The position numbers and the translations under genes are program-made. From assembly GCF_026586675.1 (NCBI RefSeq), contig NZ_JAODIX010000019.1, forward strand, positions 1-64,000: 64,000 bases of DNA, written 5' to 3'. The notes below the pieces were generated by a model. The model searched no databases. It was not told where the DNA came from and saw nothing but the letters and a program-made list of their open reading frames with translations. Shown here in pieces: positions 17,427 through 25,500 of the stretch. How positions within the stretch are numbered: position 1 is the stretch's first letter; each line of letters opens with the position of its first letter. This DNA is from Halorubrum yunnanense (GTDB taxonomy: Archaea > Halobacteriota > Halobacteria > Halobacteriales > Haloferacaceae).

Positions 17427-18581
17427 ATGCCCACGCCCACCGACCGCGTCCGGCGCGCGGAGCGCTCTCGGATCCGCGTGATGTTCGACCTCGCACAGCG
17501 TCACGACGGCGACCTCGTCAGGCTGGAGGTCGGCGAGCCCGACTTCGACACCCCCGAACACGTGATCGACGCGGCCGCGAGCGCCGCTCGCGGCGGCGCG
17601 ACCCACTACACCTCCAACGCGGGGCTGCCCGAGTGCCGGCGGGCCATCAGCGACACGCTCGCGGGCGAGTACGGCATCGAGCACGACCCCGACGAGATCG
17701 TCGTCACCGTCGGCGGGATGGAGGCGCTCCACCTCGCGACCCTCGCGACGGTGTCGCCCGGCGAGGAGCTGCTCGTTCCGGGCCCGACCTGGCCCAACTA
17801 CGAGACGCAGGCGACGCTCGCGGACGGGACCTTCCGCGAGGTGCCCATGCCCGCGGAGACCGGGTTCGACCTCGACGCGGACCGCGTGATCGACGCGATG
17901 AGCGACGACACCGCGGCGGTCGTACTCACGACGCCGTCGAACCCGACCGGCCGGGTCTTCGACCGCGACGAGTGCCGGGCGGTCGTCGAGGCCGCGGCCG
18001 ACCGCGACGCCTACGTGATCGCCGATGAGGTGTACCTCGGGCTCACCTACGACGGGCCGGCCGAGGGGATCGCCGCGTCCACCGGCCACCCGGACCACGT
18101 GCTGACGGTGGGCTCCTGCTCGAAGGCGTACGCCATGACCGGGTGGCGACTCGGGTGGCTCACGGGCGACCGAGCGGTGATCGACGAGGTGACGACGGTT
18201 CGCGAGTCGACCACGGCCTGCGCGTCGAGCGTCGCGCAGCACGCTGCGATCGCCGCCCTCACCGGGCCGCAGGAGCCGTTCGAGGAGATGTACCGCGCGT
18301 TCGAGGAGCGCCGCGACCTCGTCGTCGACCGCGTCGCCGGCATCGACGGGCTCTCGTGTCCCCGGCCGGAGGGCGCGTTCTACGCCTTCCTCGACCCCGG
18401 GCTCGACGCCCCCGCAATCGACGTCGCGAAGTACCTCCTGAACGAGCACGGCGTCGTCCTCGCGCCCGGCGACGGCTTCGGCGACACCGCGCCCGGGCGG
18501 CTCCGGCTCTCGTTCGCCAGCGCCGTCGACCGGCTCGAGGAGGGGTTCGACCGGATCGAGGCCGGGCTGGCGGAGTACTGA
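17427..18581 (+). CDS. pyridoxal-phosphate aminotransferase, class I/II
   Basis: A 384-residue fold-type I aminotransferase of the aspartate aminotransferase superfamily. Diagnostic segments are LEVGEPDFDTPEHVIDAA, HYTSNAGLPECR, TPSNPTGRVFDRDE (the PLP-binding Asn), VIADEVYLGLTYDG and SCSKAYAMTGWRLGW, where Lys near residue 232 forms the Schiff base. The conserved Arg for the substrate carboxylate is in GRLRLSFA near the C-terminus. The acceptor and donor are not determinable from sequence. A missing step in the lysine cluster further on is N-succinyl-diaminopimelate aminotransferase (DapC); this gene is one possible candidate, without direct evidence. ATG chosen at 17427, just downstream of an AT-rich TTTTGAGAGTGA segment. 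Confidence 0.88.
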   Translation: MPTPTDRVRRAERSRIRVMFDLAQRHDGDLVRLEVGEPDFDTPEHVIDAAASAARGGATHYTSNAGLPECRRAISDTLAGEYGIEHDPDEIVVTVGGMEALHLATLATVSPGEELLVPGPTWPNYETQATLADGTFREVPMPAETGFDLDADRVIDAMSDDTAAVVLTTPSNPTGRVFDRDECRAVVEAAADRDAYVIADEVYLGLTYDGPAEGIAASTGHPDHVLTVGSCSKAYAMTGWRLGWLTGDRAVIDEVTTVRESTTACASSVAQHAAIAALTGPQEPFEEMYRAFEERRDLVVDRVAGIDGLSCPRPEGAFYAFLDPGLDAPAIDVAKYLLNEHGVVLAPGDGFGDTAPGRLRLSFASAVDRLEEGFDRIEAGLAEY

Positions 18582-18704
18582 CCGCCGGTTCCGTCGGGAT
18601 CCGGTTTCGACCGGTCTCCGCGTGCGGACTCCGGTCGCCGGAGAGCGCGTGCCGACCGCCGCAACGATCCCACCACTTGTCACCGCCGAGGACGAACGAG
18701 ACGC

Positions 18705-18908
18705 ATGGGTAGCGACGGCCTCATCGAGCTCGATCAGGACTGCTGGGTGGCGTTCGCGAAGTACAATCTGCTGCTCGCAACGACGTTCGGCATTCTCGCT
18801 ATCGGCGTCCGGACGCTGCAGCCGGACAACGTCCTGTTACTCGTCGAAAACGGGGCGTTCGCGCTGCTGTTCGGCGCCGTCCAGACGTACGCGTGGCTCT
18901 CATCCTGA
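18705..18908 (+). CDS. small two-helix membrane protein
   Basis: A 67-residue product with two predicted membrane segments (about 17-37 and 44-63) and an acidic N-terminus containing MGSDGLIELDQDCWVAFAKY. It fits the size and style of haloarchaeal small membrane proteins, but I recognise no family. It stands alone between the aminotransferase and an SDR gene of the opposite strand. No clear TATA box precedes the ATG. The frame is open without competing longer frames of better quality. Could be spurious. Confidence 0.5.
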   Translation: MGSDGLIELDQDCWVAFAKYNLLLATTFGILAIGVRTLQPDNVLLLVENGAFALLFGAVQTYAWLSS

Positions 18909-19044
18909 CGCGTGTCCGCTCCGGCCACCGAAGCACTCGTCCGGAGTTGGCGAGGCGAGACCGCGGGGCGGCGGTCTCGTCGTCCCGCGAAACGGCAGTG
19001 ACACACGTGTGTACTGCGCGGTCGGCCGGTCCCTTTCACCCCGA

Positions 19045-19773
19045 TCAGCGCATCAGCTCGCCGCCGTTCACGTTCAGCGTCTCTCCGGTGACGAACGTCG
19101 CGTCCCGGAGGTAGGCGGCCGCGTCGGCGATGTCCTCGGGCTGGCCGTACCGGTCGACCGGAATCCGCGCCAGCTCCTCGCGCTTCTCCTCCGGGGTCCG
19201 GTCGTCGGTCATGTCCGTCTCGACGTGGCCGGGCGCGATCGCGTTCACCCGCACGTCGGGCGCGAAGTCCTCGGCGTGGCTCCGGGTGAGCGAGAGGAGC
19301 GCCCCTTTCGAGGCGGCGTAGTGGCACTCGATCGGCGCGCCGGTGTGCGCGAGGATCGAGGAGACGTTCGTCACCGAGGGGTCGTCGTCAGACCCCGAGA
19401 GGTGCGGGAGCGCCGCCTTCGTCACGTTGAACGCGGAGTTGACGTTGACGTCCATCACCCGGTCGAAGTCGTCGGGGTCGAGCTCCGCGGTGTACACGTG
19501 CTGGTCGATCCCGGCGTTGTTGACGACGTGGTCCAGCCCGCCGAACGCGTCGGCGGCGGTCTCGACGAGGCGCGCCGCCGCGTCGGGCTCCGAGACGTCC
19601 GCGCCCACGGCGACCGCCTCTTGGCCCCGGTCGCGGACCTCCTCGGCCACCGCCTCGGCGGCCTCGTCGCTGGTGCGGTAGTTGACGGCGACGTCGCGGC
19701 CGTCGGCGGCGAACCGAAGCGCGATCGCCCGTCCGATTCCCCTCGAGGATCCCGTCACGAGTGCGGCCGACAT
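19045..19773 (-). CDS. short-chain dehydrogenase/reductase, FabG/PhaB-like
   Basis: A 242-residue classical SDR with NAD(P)-binding TGSSRGIG (residues 7-14), NNAG (about 85-88) and the catalytic set Ser138/139, Tyr152 and Lys156 in HYAASKG. The C-terminus TFVTGETLNVNGGELMR is typical of 3-oxoacyl-ACP or acetoacetyl-CoA reductases. Haloarchaea lack fatty-acid synthesis of the bacterial kind, so a role in polyhydroxyalkanoate or acyl-CoA metabolism, or oxidation of another alcohol, is more likely than FabG proper. A neighbouring methyltransferase gene lies 75 bp upstream on the same strand and might share a transcript. Substrate unassigned. Confidence 0.85.
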   Translation of the reverse strand: MSAALVTGSSRGIGRAIALRFAADGRDVAVNYRTSDEAAEAVAEEVRDRGQEAVAVGADVSEPDAAARLVETAADAFGGLDHVVNNAGIDQHVYTAELDPDDFDRVMDVNVNSAFNVTKAALPHLSGSDDDPSVTNVSSILAHTGAPIECHYAASKGALLSLTRSHAEDFAPDVRVNAIAPGHVETDMTDDRTPEEKREELARIPVDRYGQPEDIADAAAYLRDATFVTGETLNVNGGELMR

Positions 19774-19848
19774 GTCGCTTCGGTCGCCCCCCTCCGACTT
19801 CGCTTTTCCGGACGCGGCGGTGGGAGTGGGCGAAACGCGCTCCGCCGC

Positions 19849-20655
19849 TCACTCCACTCGCCCCACCGTCACGTCGAAGGGGACGCGCTCGACGCGCTCG
19901 TACTCGCGGTCGCCGATGGCATCGACCACCTCGCGGCCCATCTCCCGCCAGCGCCGCCGGAGGTCGTCGTAGGCGTCCAGGGAGGTCGCGGCGATTAACT
20001 CCTCGCGGTGGTCGGCGAGCCCGGCGCCGGAGGCCTTCCGCGCCGCGGACGAGAGCGCGGTCTCCGCGTACGGCGGTTCGGTCCGTTTCTCGTGGACGTA
20101 CCGGTGCGTCCGGAGGTCGCCGAGCCCCCCCGCCGCGAACGCCTCCCGCACGCGATCGCCGAGGGCGACGTCGGTGTCGACCCCTTTTAAATACGCCTCG
20201 CGGGCCTCCCGCTCCAGCCGCTCCTCGGCGGCGACCGTCGACCGCACCGTCACGTCGCCGTTGTCCGGTTCGACCGCGGCGACGAGGTCCGAGGAGACCC
20301 GCGCGAGCTCCCCGACCGCGACGGCCGGATCGGGGAGATTGATAAGGAGCGCCTGACAGACAGCCAGGTCGACGGCGTCGTCCGGGAACGGGAGCCGCGT
20401 CGCGTCGCCGGCGGCGTACCGGAGGCCGGTCTCCTCGCGGGCGACGGCCAGGAGGTCCGGGTCGGCGTCGACGCCGATCACGGTCGCGTCCGGCCCCGCT
20501 TCCGCGTCGAGGACGCGGGTCAGCTCGCCGGTGCCGCAGCCGACGTCGAGGACGCGGCGACGGCTTGACAGCTCCAGGTCCGCAAGGGCCGCCCGGTCGT
20601 CGGCCCACATCCCCGCTCGGGTGTGTTCGAGGTACTCCGCGGAGAAGCGTCGCAC
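19849..20655 (-). CDS. SAM-dependent methyltransferase
   Basis: A 268-residue class I methyltransferase. The SAM-binding motif I is VLDVGCGTGELTRVLD (about residues 35-50), motif II is VIGVDADPDLLAVA, and a YAAGDATRLPFPDDAVDLAV segment is typical of the UbiE/Methyltransf_11 group. The C-terminal 130 residues are helical and Arg/Glu-rich, and probably bind the substrate, which is not identifiable. It is upstream of the SDR gene on the same strand. ATG at 20655 is the first start that includes the AEYLEHTRAGMW N-terminal helix. A paralogous methyltransferase is encoded at 39281-40033. Confidence 0.82.
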   Translation of the reverse strand: MRRFSAEYLEHTRAGMWADDRAALADLELSSRRRVLDVGCGTGELTRVLDAEAGPDATVIGVDADPDLLAVAREETGLRYAAGDATRLPFPDDAVDLAVCQALLINLPDPAVAVGELARVSSDLVAAVEPDNGDVTVRSTVAAEERLEREAREAYLKGVDTDVALGDRVREAFAAGGLGDLRTHRYVHEKRTEPPYAETALSSAARKASGAGLADHREELIAATSLDAYDDLRRRWREMGREVVDAIGDREYERVERVPFDVTVGRVE

Positions 20656-20716
20656 GGCCCCGCGTTCGGCGCGGGACGGATTAAACGTGAGGAAGACGCG
20701 CGGGGAGATTCGGCCC

Positions 20717-21181
20717 CTACTCCTCGTCGCCCTCGTCGCCGCTCCCGAACCCGACGAGGTCCCCGAGGAGCGCGGCGCTGACGCCGGCGCAGTAGCCGAC
20801 GAACGCGCCGCTCAGCCCGACCGCCGCGAACGCCATCGTCACCCCGCCGATCGGGGAGTCGCCGGGCCCGACGCCCGGCACGCCGAAGACGGTCCCGACG
20901 ACGACGAGCGCGGCGAAGACGACCGCGGGCACCGCGCCCACCGCGAGACACGCCGGGCCGCCGCAGCGCGCGTACCCGCCGACGGCCGCGATGGGCGCCG
21001 GCGCGTAAAACACCAGCAGCGGCACGACCCGGTCGGTCAGCGCCGCCGCGGTCGGAGCGTCCGCGAGATCGGCGGCGACCGCGACCGCCAGCGAGAGCGC
21101 CACGAGGCCGGCGAACCCGCCGATCATCGTGAGGGCCAACCGCCGCCGGCGACCGATGAGGAGCGCCTCCGTGGTGGTCAT
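20717..21181 (-). CDS. four-helix integral membrane protein
   Basis: A 154-residue hydrophobic protein with membrane segments at roughly residues 17-37, 49-65, 72-97 and 111-141, and an acidic cytosolic tail (GSGDEGDEE). Two cysteines (RCGGPACL, about 72-79) and one more near 130 sit at membrane borders. I recognise no family. It is downstream of a strong TATA box and upstream, on the same strand, of the methyltransferase and SDR genes, separated by 61 bp, so a three-gene transcript is possible. Confidence 0.65.
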   Translation of the reverse strand: MTTTEALLIGRRRRLALTMIGGFAGLVALSLAVAVAADLADAPTAAALTDRVVPLLVFYAPAPIAAVGGYARCGGPACLAVGAVPAVVFAALVVVGTVFGVPGVGPGDSPIGGVTMAFAAVGLSGAFVGYCAGVSAALLGDLVGFGSGDEGDEE

Positions 21182-21202
21182 GCTCGTGGATCGAGGCCCC
21201 GC

Positions 21203-21212
21203 ATATATAAAT
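21203..21212 (-). promoter_or_regulatory. TATA box of the four-helix membrane protein gene
   Basis: On the minus strand the sequence reads atttatatat, ending about 21 bp before the ATG at 21181. This matches leaderless haloarchaeal promoters. A second AT-rich tract (attttaaataaattc, 21226-21240) lies just upstream and may serve endonuclease IV termination or further promoter activity. Confidence 0.65.
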
Positions 21213-21272
21213 CCGCGTCGGACGAATTTTAAATAAATTCACAGGACCGGCGCCGTCTGCCCTCGGAACGGC

Positions 21273-22148
21273 TCACTCCGCGCGCAGCTCGCGAACGCGC
21301 TCGATGTTCCACGCGAAGCTCTTCCCGTCCTCGGTCGGGGTCTCAAGCGCCAGCGGCACGTCCGCGAGGTCCGGGTGGTTGACGATCCGCTCCATCCCGG
21401 CCTCGCCGATGTGGCCCTCGCCGATGTGTGCGTGCTCGTCTTTGTTGGTGCCGCAGGCGTGCTTCGAGTCGTTGAGGTGGATGTATTTCAGGTGCTCCAA
21501 CCCGACCACGTCGTCGAACTCGCCGACCGTCTGATCGACCGCCTCGGGCGTCGAGAGGTCGTACCCCGCCGCGAACGCGTGGGCGGTATCGACGCAGACG
21601 TCGACGTCGGTCTGGGTGCGGTCGATGACCCCCGCCAGGTGTTCGAACTCGCCGCCGAGCTTCGTCCCGGCGCCCGCGTCGCTCTCGACCAAGACCGTCA
21701 CGCCGTCGGGGACGTCGATGTCGTCGATCACCGAGGCGGCGTTGTCGAGGCCGCCCTCCACGCCCGCCCCCGTGTGCGCGCCGAGGTGAACGTTGACGTA
21801 CGGGATGTCGAGCGTCGCGGCCGCGTCGACTTCCTTCTGCATCGAGTCGAGTGACTTCTCGCGGAGCCCCTCCTTCGGCGTACAGAGGTTGACGAGGTAG
21901 GAGGTGTGGATCACCCACGGTCCCGCCAGGTCGCGCTCGGTCCCCTCGCGGAACTGCTCGGCCTCCTCGTCGCCGATATCCGGATCCTGCCACACCTGCG
22001 GCGAGTGTGTGAATATCTGTCCGCAGTTCCCGCCGAACTGCTTCTGTCTGAACACCGCGTTCGCGATGTTCCCGTACGGCGGCGTTTCGGGATCGTTCGA
22101 CGCTCTCGAACCGGAGATCGAGACGTGCGCGCCGACGTTGAGACTCAT
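21273..22148 (-). CDS. nfo: deoxyribonuclease IV (AP endonuclease IV)
   Basis: A 291-residue TIM-barrel endonuclease IV that cuts 5' of abasic sites in base excision repair, using a trinuclear zinc centre. Family motifs are [10 protein letters not shown] at the N-terminus, [57 protein letters not shown] (zinc ligands) and [13 protein letters not shown] (metal-binding Glu). An Nfo of about 285 residues is usual. The start at ATG 22148 begins with [10 protein letters not shown], exactly where the family starts; longer frames upstream are not conserved. The gene lies 53 bp downstream of lplA on the same strand. Confidence 0.95.
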   Translation of the reverse strand: MSLNVGAHVSISGSRASNDPETPPYGNIANAVFRQKQFGGNCGQIFTHSPQVWQDPDIGDEEAEQFREGTERDLAGPWVIHTSYLVNLCTPKEGLREKSLDSMQKEVDAAATLDIPYVNVHLGAHTGAGVEGGLDNAASVIDDIDVPDGVTVLVESDAGAGTKLGGEFEHLAGVIDRTQTDVDVCVDTAHAFAAGYDLSTPEAVDQTVGEFDDVVGLEHLKYIHLNDSKHACGTNKDEHAHIGEGHIGEAGMERIVNHPDLADVPLALETPTEDGKSFAWNIERVRELRAE

Positions 22149-22201
22149 ACCGGTATCACGAGGGCGACTGAAAAAGCCCCTTCGGAACCGGACGGGACCG
22201 C

Positions 22202-23125
22202 CTACCGGCCGTTCCCCGGCCGCGTCCGGACCCATCCCTCGTCGCGGTACTTGGCCTCGACGAGCCTCTCGGCCCGGGCGAGCTCCGCGCTCGACCACGA
22301 GCCGTCGCGGTCGAGCGTGACGTCGTCGCGCCCGGTCTCGTCACCGTCGGCCGCTCCGACCACCCACGCGACGAGCGCCGCCTCGACGGCCGCCACGGCG
22401 TCCGTCCGGTCGACGTCGGCCAGCTCGTCCATCCCGACCACGCGCTCCTCGAACTCGGTCGGGGCGATCGGTGGGTCGGCGAAGGTCCCGAGGTGACGCG
22501 CCGCGTCCACGGAGAACGTCAGCGACCCGTGCTGGACCACGGCGTCCCGCTTGCGGTACTGCGCGTTGCCGGCGATCTTCCGGCGCTCGGCCGCGTCGCC
22601 GCCCGCGTCGTCGCCACGGCCCGCTTCATCCGATCCCCTCGTTTGCCCCGGCCCGCCCGCCACCACGTCGTGGGCCGGGTGCAGCTCCCGGAGGTAACAG
22701 GCGGGACGGTACAGCTCCGGTACCGACTCCTCGACGTAGCCCGCGTCGATGCCGAGCCGGTCGAACGCGTCGAGGACCGGCTCACACAGCAGGTGGTAGC
22801 AGTCGAGCAGCTCGCCGGGCACGTCGGCGGCGGGCACCGCGATCGAGTAGGCGACGTCGCCGTTCGCGTCGTGGTAGATCCCGCCGCCGCCGGTCTGCCG
22901 ACGCGTCACGTCGATCCCCTCGCGCTCGCAGAACGCCCAGTCGACGGTCTCCGGGTCCTGCCGGTACCCCAGCGTGAGACAGCTCGGCTCCCACCGGTAC
23001 GTCCGGATCGTCGCCGGCCCGCCGGCAGCGGCCGTCTCCGCCGCGACCTCGTCGAGCGCCATCTGCATCGGCCCCGGGCGGGCCTCCTCTCGAATCAGCC
23101 GCCAGTCGCCCGTCGGCGCGGTCAT
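22202..23125 (-). CDS. lplA: lipoate-protein ligase A family protein
   Basis: A 307-residue LplA/LipB-fold enzyme that attaches lipoate to E2 or GcvH lysines through lipoyl-AMP. Key segments are [51 protein letters not shown] (the lipoate/ATP loop) and [20 protein letters not shown] with the catalytic Lys. A haloarchaeal Gly/Asp-rich insertion (about residues 160-180) sits before the catalytic Lys. The C-terminal part corresponds to the LplA accessory domain, degenerate here, which often is separate in archaea. ATG 23125 is preferred over an in-frame GTG three codons upstream. Octanoyltransferase activity is the main alternative. Confidence 0.88.
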   Translation of the reverse strand: MTAPTGDWRLIREEARPGPMQMALDEVAAETAAAGGPATIRTYRWEPSCLTLGYRQDPETVDWAFCEREGIDVTRRQTGGGGIYHDANGDVAYSIAVPAADVPGELLDCYHLLCEPVLDAFDRLGIDAGYVEESVPELYRPACYLRELHPAHDVVAGGPGQTRGSDEAGRGDDAGGDAAERRKIAGNAQYRKRDAVVQHGSLTFSVDAARHLGTFADPPIAPTEFEERVVGMDELADVDRTDAVAAVEAALVAWVVGAADGDETGRDDVTLDRDGSWSSAELARAERLVEAKYRDEGWVRTRPGNGR

Positions 23126-23270
23126 GCGCCCCACTCCGCCCGCCGTCCCGAAAGCGGTTGCGCTCCGGCGGGGCGCGGCCCGGAACCGAATTTGCTATCG
23201 CGGAATAAGATTTATCACCTACGTTCGCCAAACGCGCGTCCCTTTTAGGAATCGCCGGAGTAGGGGGCGT

Positions 23271-24185
23271 ATGGTCCGAAACGTCGCCGGCGACATGGCT
23301 GAACTCGAGTCCGAGGACTTCTATCTCCTCTCGGGCGTCGAGCAGGGGATGCGGTTCTCCGAGTGGGTCCGCCGCGACAAGCTCCCCGACTACGCCGACC
23401 TGACGCGCGAGGAGGTCGACTACCGGATCGACCGCTGTCTGGACCGCGAGCTAATCGAGCGGAAGACGATCCAGTACGAGGGGTACCAGCTCACCTTCGA
23501 GGGGTACGACGCCCTGGCGCTCCGCACGTTCGCCGAGCGCGAGACCATCGACGGCGTGGGCTCGCCCCTGGGGTTCGGCAAGGAGGGAGACGTGTACGAG
23601 GCGCAGTCGTTCAAGCCGCTCGCATTAAAGTATCACCGTGAGGGGTACACCAACTTCCGGGAGGTGAACCGCGAGCGCGAGTACACCGCCGACCGCGATC
23701 ACGTCTCCTGGATGTACACCGCGCGCAAGGCGGCCGAGCGCGAGTACGAGGCGATGGAGGCGATGTACCCCGACGTGAGCGTGCCGCGCCCGGTCGATCA
23801 CAACCGCCACGCCATCGTGATGGACAAGTTCAACGGCGCCGAACTCGCGCGCGCGACACTCGAGCCCGAACAGGCCTCCGCGGTCCTCGACCTGGTTCTC
23901 CGCGAACTCGTGACCGCCCACGAGCTCGGCTGGGTCCACGCCGACATGTCCGAGCATAACGTCGCGGTCGCGGAGAGCGGCGTCACGGTCTTCGACTGGC
24001 CGCAGGCGGTCCCCGTCGACCACGAGAACGCCCGGGAGTTCCTCGAACGCGACGTCGGGAACCTCTTGCGGTACTTCAGCCGAAAGTACCCCCACGAAGT
24101 CCCCAGAGATGCCGATATCGAGGGAATCGCGGCCGCTATCGCCGACGGCTCGTTCGAGACGGTTCGCGCGTTCGCGACGGAATAA
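23271..24185 (+). CDS. rio2: RIO2-type atypical serine kinase
   Basis: A 304-residue RIO2 kinase/ATPase, needed for maturation of the small ribosomal subunit in archaea and eukaryotes. The N-terminal winged helix (residues 1-95) begins MVRNVAGDMAELESEDFYLL. The flexible P-loop-like GFGKEGDVYEAQ is near 100-111, and the ATP-binding Lys is in ALKYHREG. The catalytic loop HADMSEHNVAV (about 222) carries Asp and Asn, and the metal-binding Asp is in FDWPQ (about 241). The start at ATG 23271 includes the whole winged helix. It is divergent from lplA. Confidence 0.95.
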   Translation: MVRNVAGDMAELESEDFYLLSGVEQGMRFSEWVRRDKLPDYADLTREEVDYRIDRCLDRELIERKTIQYEGYQLTFEGYDALALRTFAERETIDGVGSPLGFGKEGDVYEAQSFKPLALKYHREGYTNFREVNREREYTADRDHVSWMYTARKAAEREYEAMEAMYPDVSVPRPVDHNRHAIVMDKFNGAELARATLEPEQASAVLDLVLRELVTAHELGWVHADMSEHNVAVAESGVTVFDWPQAVPVDHENAREFLERDVGNLLRYFSRKYPHEVPRDADIEGIAAAIADGSFETVRAFATE

Positions 24186-24303
24186 ATCTCATACTGCGAT
24201 ACGAAATCCGCTACGACGGCGGCCCCTCCACTCGACGCGACGCCTGCAATCAGCTACAACCGGATTCCCGACCCCGCGCGGCGCTTTCGCCGGCCGCTTT
24301 CGC

Positions 24304-25395
24304 TCAGTCCGCGTCGGCCGTCTCGGTCGTCTCGCCGGCCTCGATCCGCACGAGGTCGGCCTCGACGTCCTCGACGAACGCGCCCTTTCCGCCGACCGTG
24401 ACGGTCCCCTCCTCGGTCTCCACGACGAGCGAGTGTTGCACCGGGAACTCGTTGTTCGTCGGCTCGACCATCCCCTGTTTCGCCTTGACCACGCGCCCGA
24501 CGAGTTCGACGGGCTCGTCGCTCTCTGTCCACCGTCCGCCGACGGTCACGTGGGGGGGCTCGCCGGCGCGGAGGCGTAACGTCGCCTGCAGTACGGCGTG
24601 CCGGGAGTTCGCGTACTCGGCGGGGAGCGACGCCGGCGGGGCGGTCGCGACCTCGCTCGCGGCCGGCCAGTAGTTTCCGAGGAAGGAGCCGACGATGACG
24701 GGCGCGAGCTGCTCCTGCGAGAAGCGGATCGCCTGTCGGTCGGTGTCGGACCGCCGGAGGAGCTCGGGCGGCGCGACGACGCCGGCCGCGGAGTCAACCG
24801 TGAGCAGCGTGGGCATCGCCTCGCTCCACGTCCGGACGACGCTGCCGAGGCCGTCGAGGTCGGTGTCGACGCCGCGACCGTCGCCGGAGGCGCCCTCGAC
24901 GTCGGAGATGACGAGAAGCACGAGGACGCCCCTGTCGACCGCGTCCGCGAGCGACTCGCTGATCTCGGGGAGGTGGTCGGCCGTGATCGACAGGGTCATC
25001 TCCGACTCTGCGTCGTCGAGCAGCGAGCGGATCCGCTTGATGACAGTGACGCGGGACTTGATCACCTCGAACTGTTCGGCCTGCCGCTCCACACGTGAGA
25101 AGCGCTCCTCCAGCCCGGGTCGGATCGCGTCGACGTCCGAGCGGAGGCGGTTTATGACTTCGTCGGGCGGGTTCGCGCGGATCGTCGTCGGCACGACGTG
25201 GTCGTTCACCCCGACGAACCCGCGGTCCGCGAGCGACTCGCTCACGCTGTAGACGTAGCGTTTCGACACGCCGGCGGCGTCCGCGACGGTACTCGCCTTC
25301 GCCTCGCCGTGCGCCAAGAGACTCAGATAGGTGTCGATCTCCTTGTCGGAGAGCCCGAATCGACGGAGGAGATCGTTCAGCGTCCGGTCGTCCAT
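24304..25395 (-). CDS. TrmB-family sugar-responsive transcriptional regulator
   Basis: A 363-residue TrmB-type regulator. The winged helix-turn-helix is at residues 5-68 (LNDLLRRFGLSDKEIDTYLS, ASTVADAAGVSKRYVYSVSE). A short coiled linker follows (about 85-118), then the C-terminal sugar-binding TrmB domain with SFLGNYWPA near 250. In Halobacterium TrmB controls glucose-responsive central metabolism; its location next to alpha-amylase and glucoamylase genes suggests control of maltodextrin use here. ATG 25395 is preferred because it begins MDDRTLNDLL as in the family. It lies 105 bp after the amylase gene on the same strand. No clear TACT-N-GAGTA type operator is visible in the amylase intergenic region. 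Confidence 0.88.
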   Translation of the reverse strand: MDDRTLNDLLRRFGLSDKEIDTYLSLLAHGEAKASTVADAAGVSKRYVYSVSESLADRGFVGVNDHVVPTTIRANPPDEVINRLRSDVDAIRPGLEERFSRVERQAEQFEVIKSRVTVIKRIRSLLDDAESEMTLSITADHLPEISESLADAVDRGVLVLLVISDVEGASGDGRGVDTDLDGLGSVVRTWSEAMPTLLTVDSAAGVVAPPELLRRSDTDRQAIRFSQEQLAPVIVGSFLGNYWPAASEVATAPPASLPAEYANSRHAVLQATLRLRAGEPPHVTVGGRWTESDEPVELVGRVVKAKQGMVEPTNNEFPVQHSLVVETEEGTVTVGGKGAFVEDVEADLVRIEAGETTETADAD

Positions 25396-25500
25396 ACGGA
25401 ACAGAGGACGAGGGCCCCACTTATAAGGGTCGAAGAGCGCGACCCGCACCGGCCACCCGATCGGGGGGTGGTTGCCAAGCCGGACGACGCCACGGGGCGC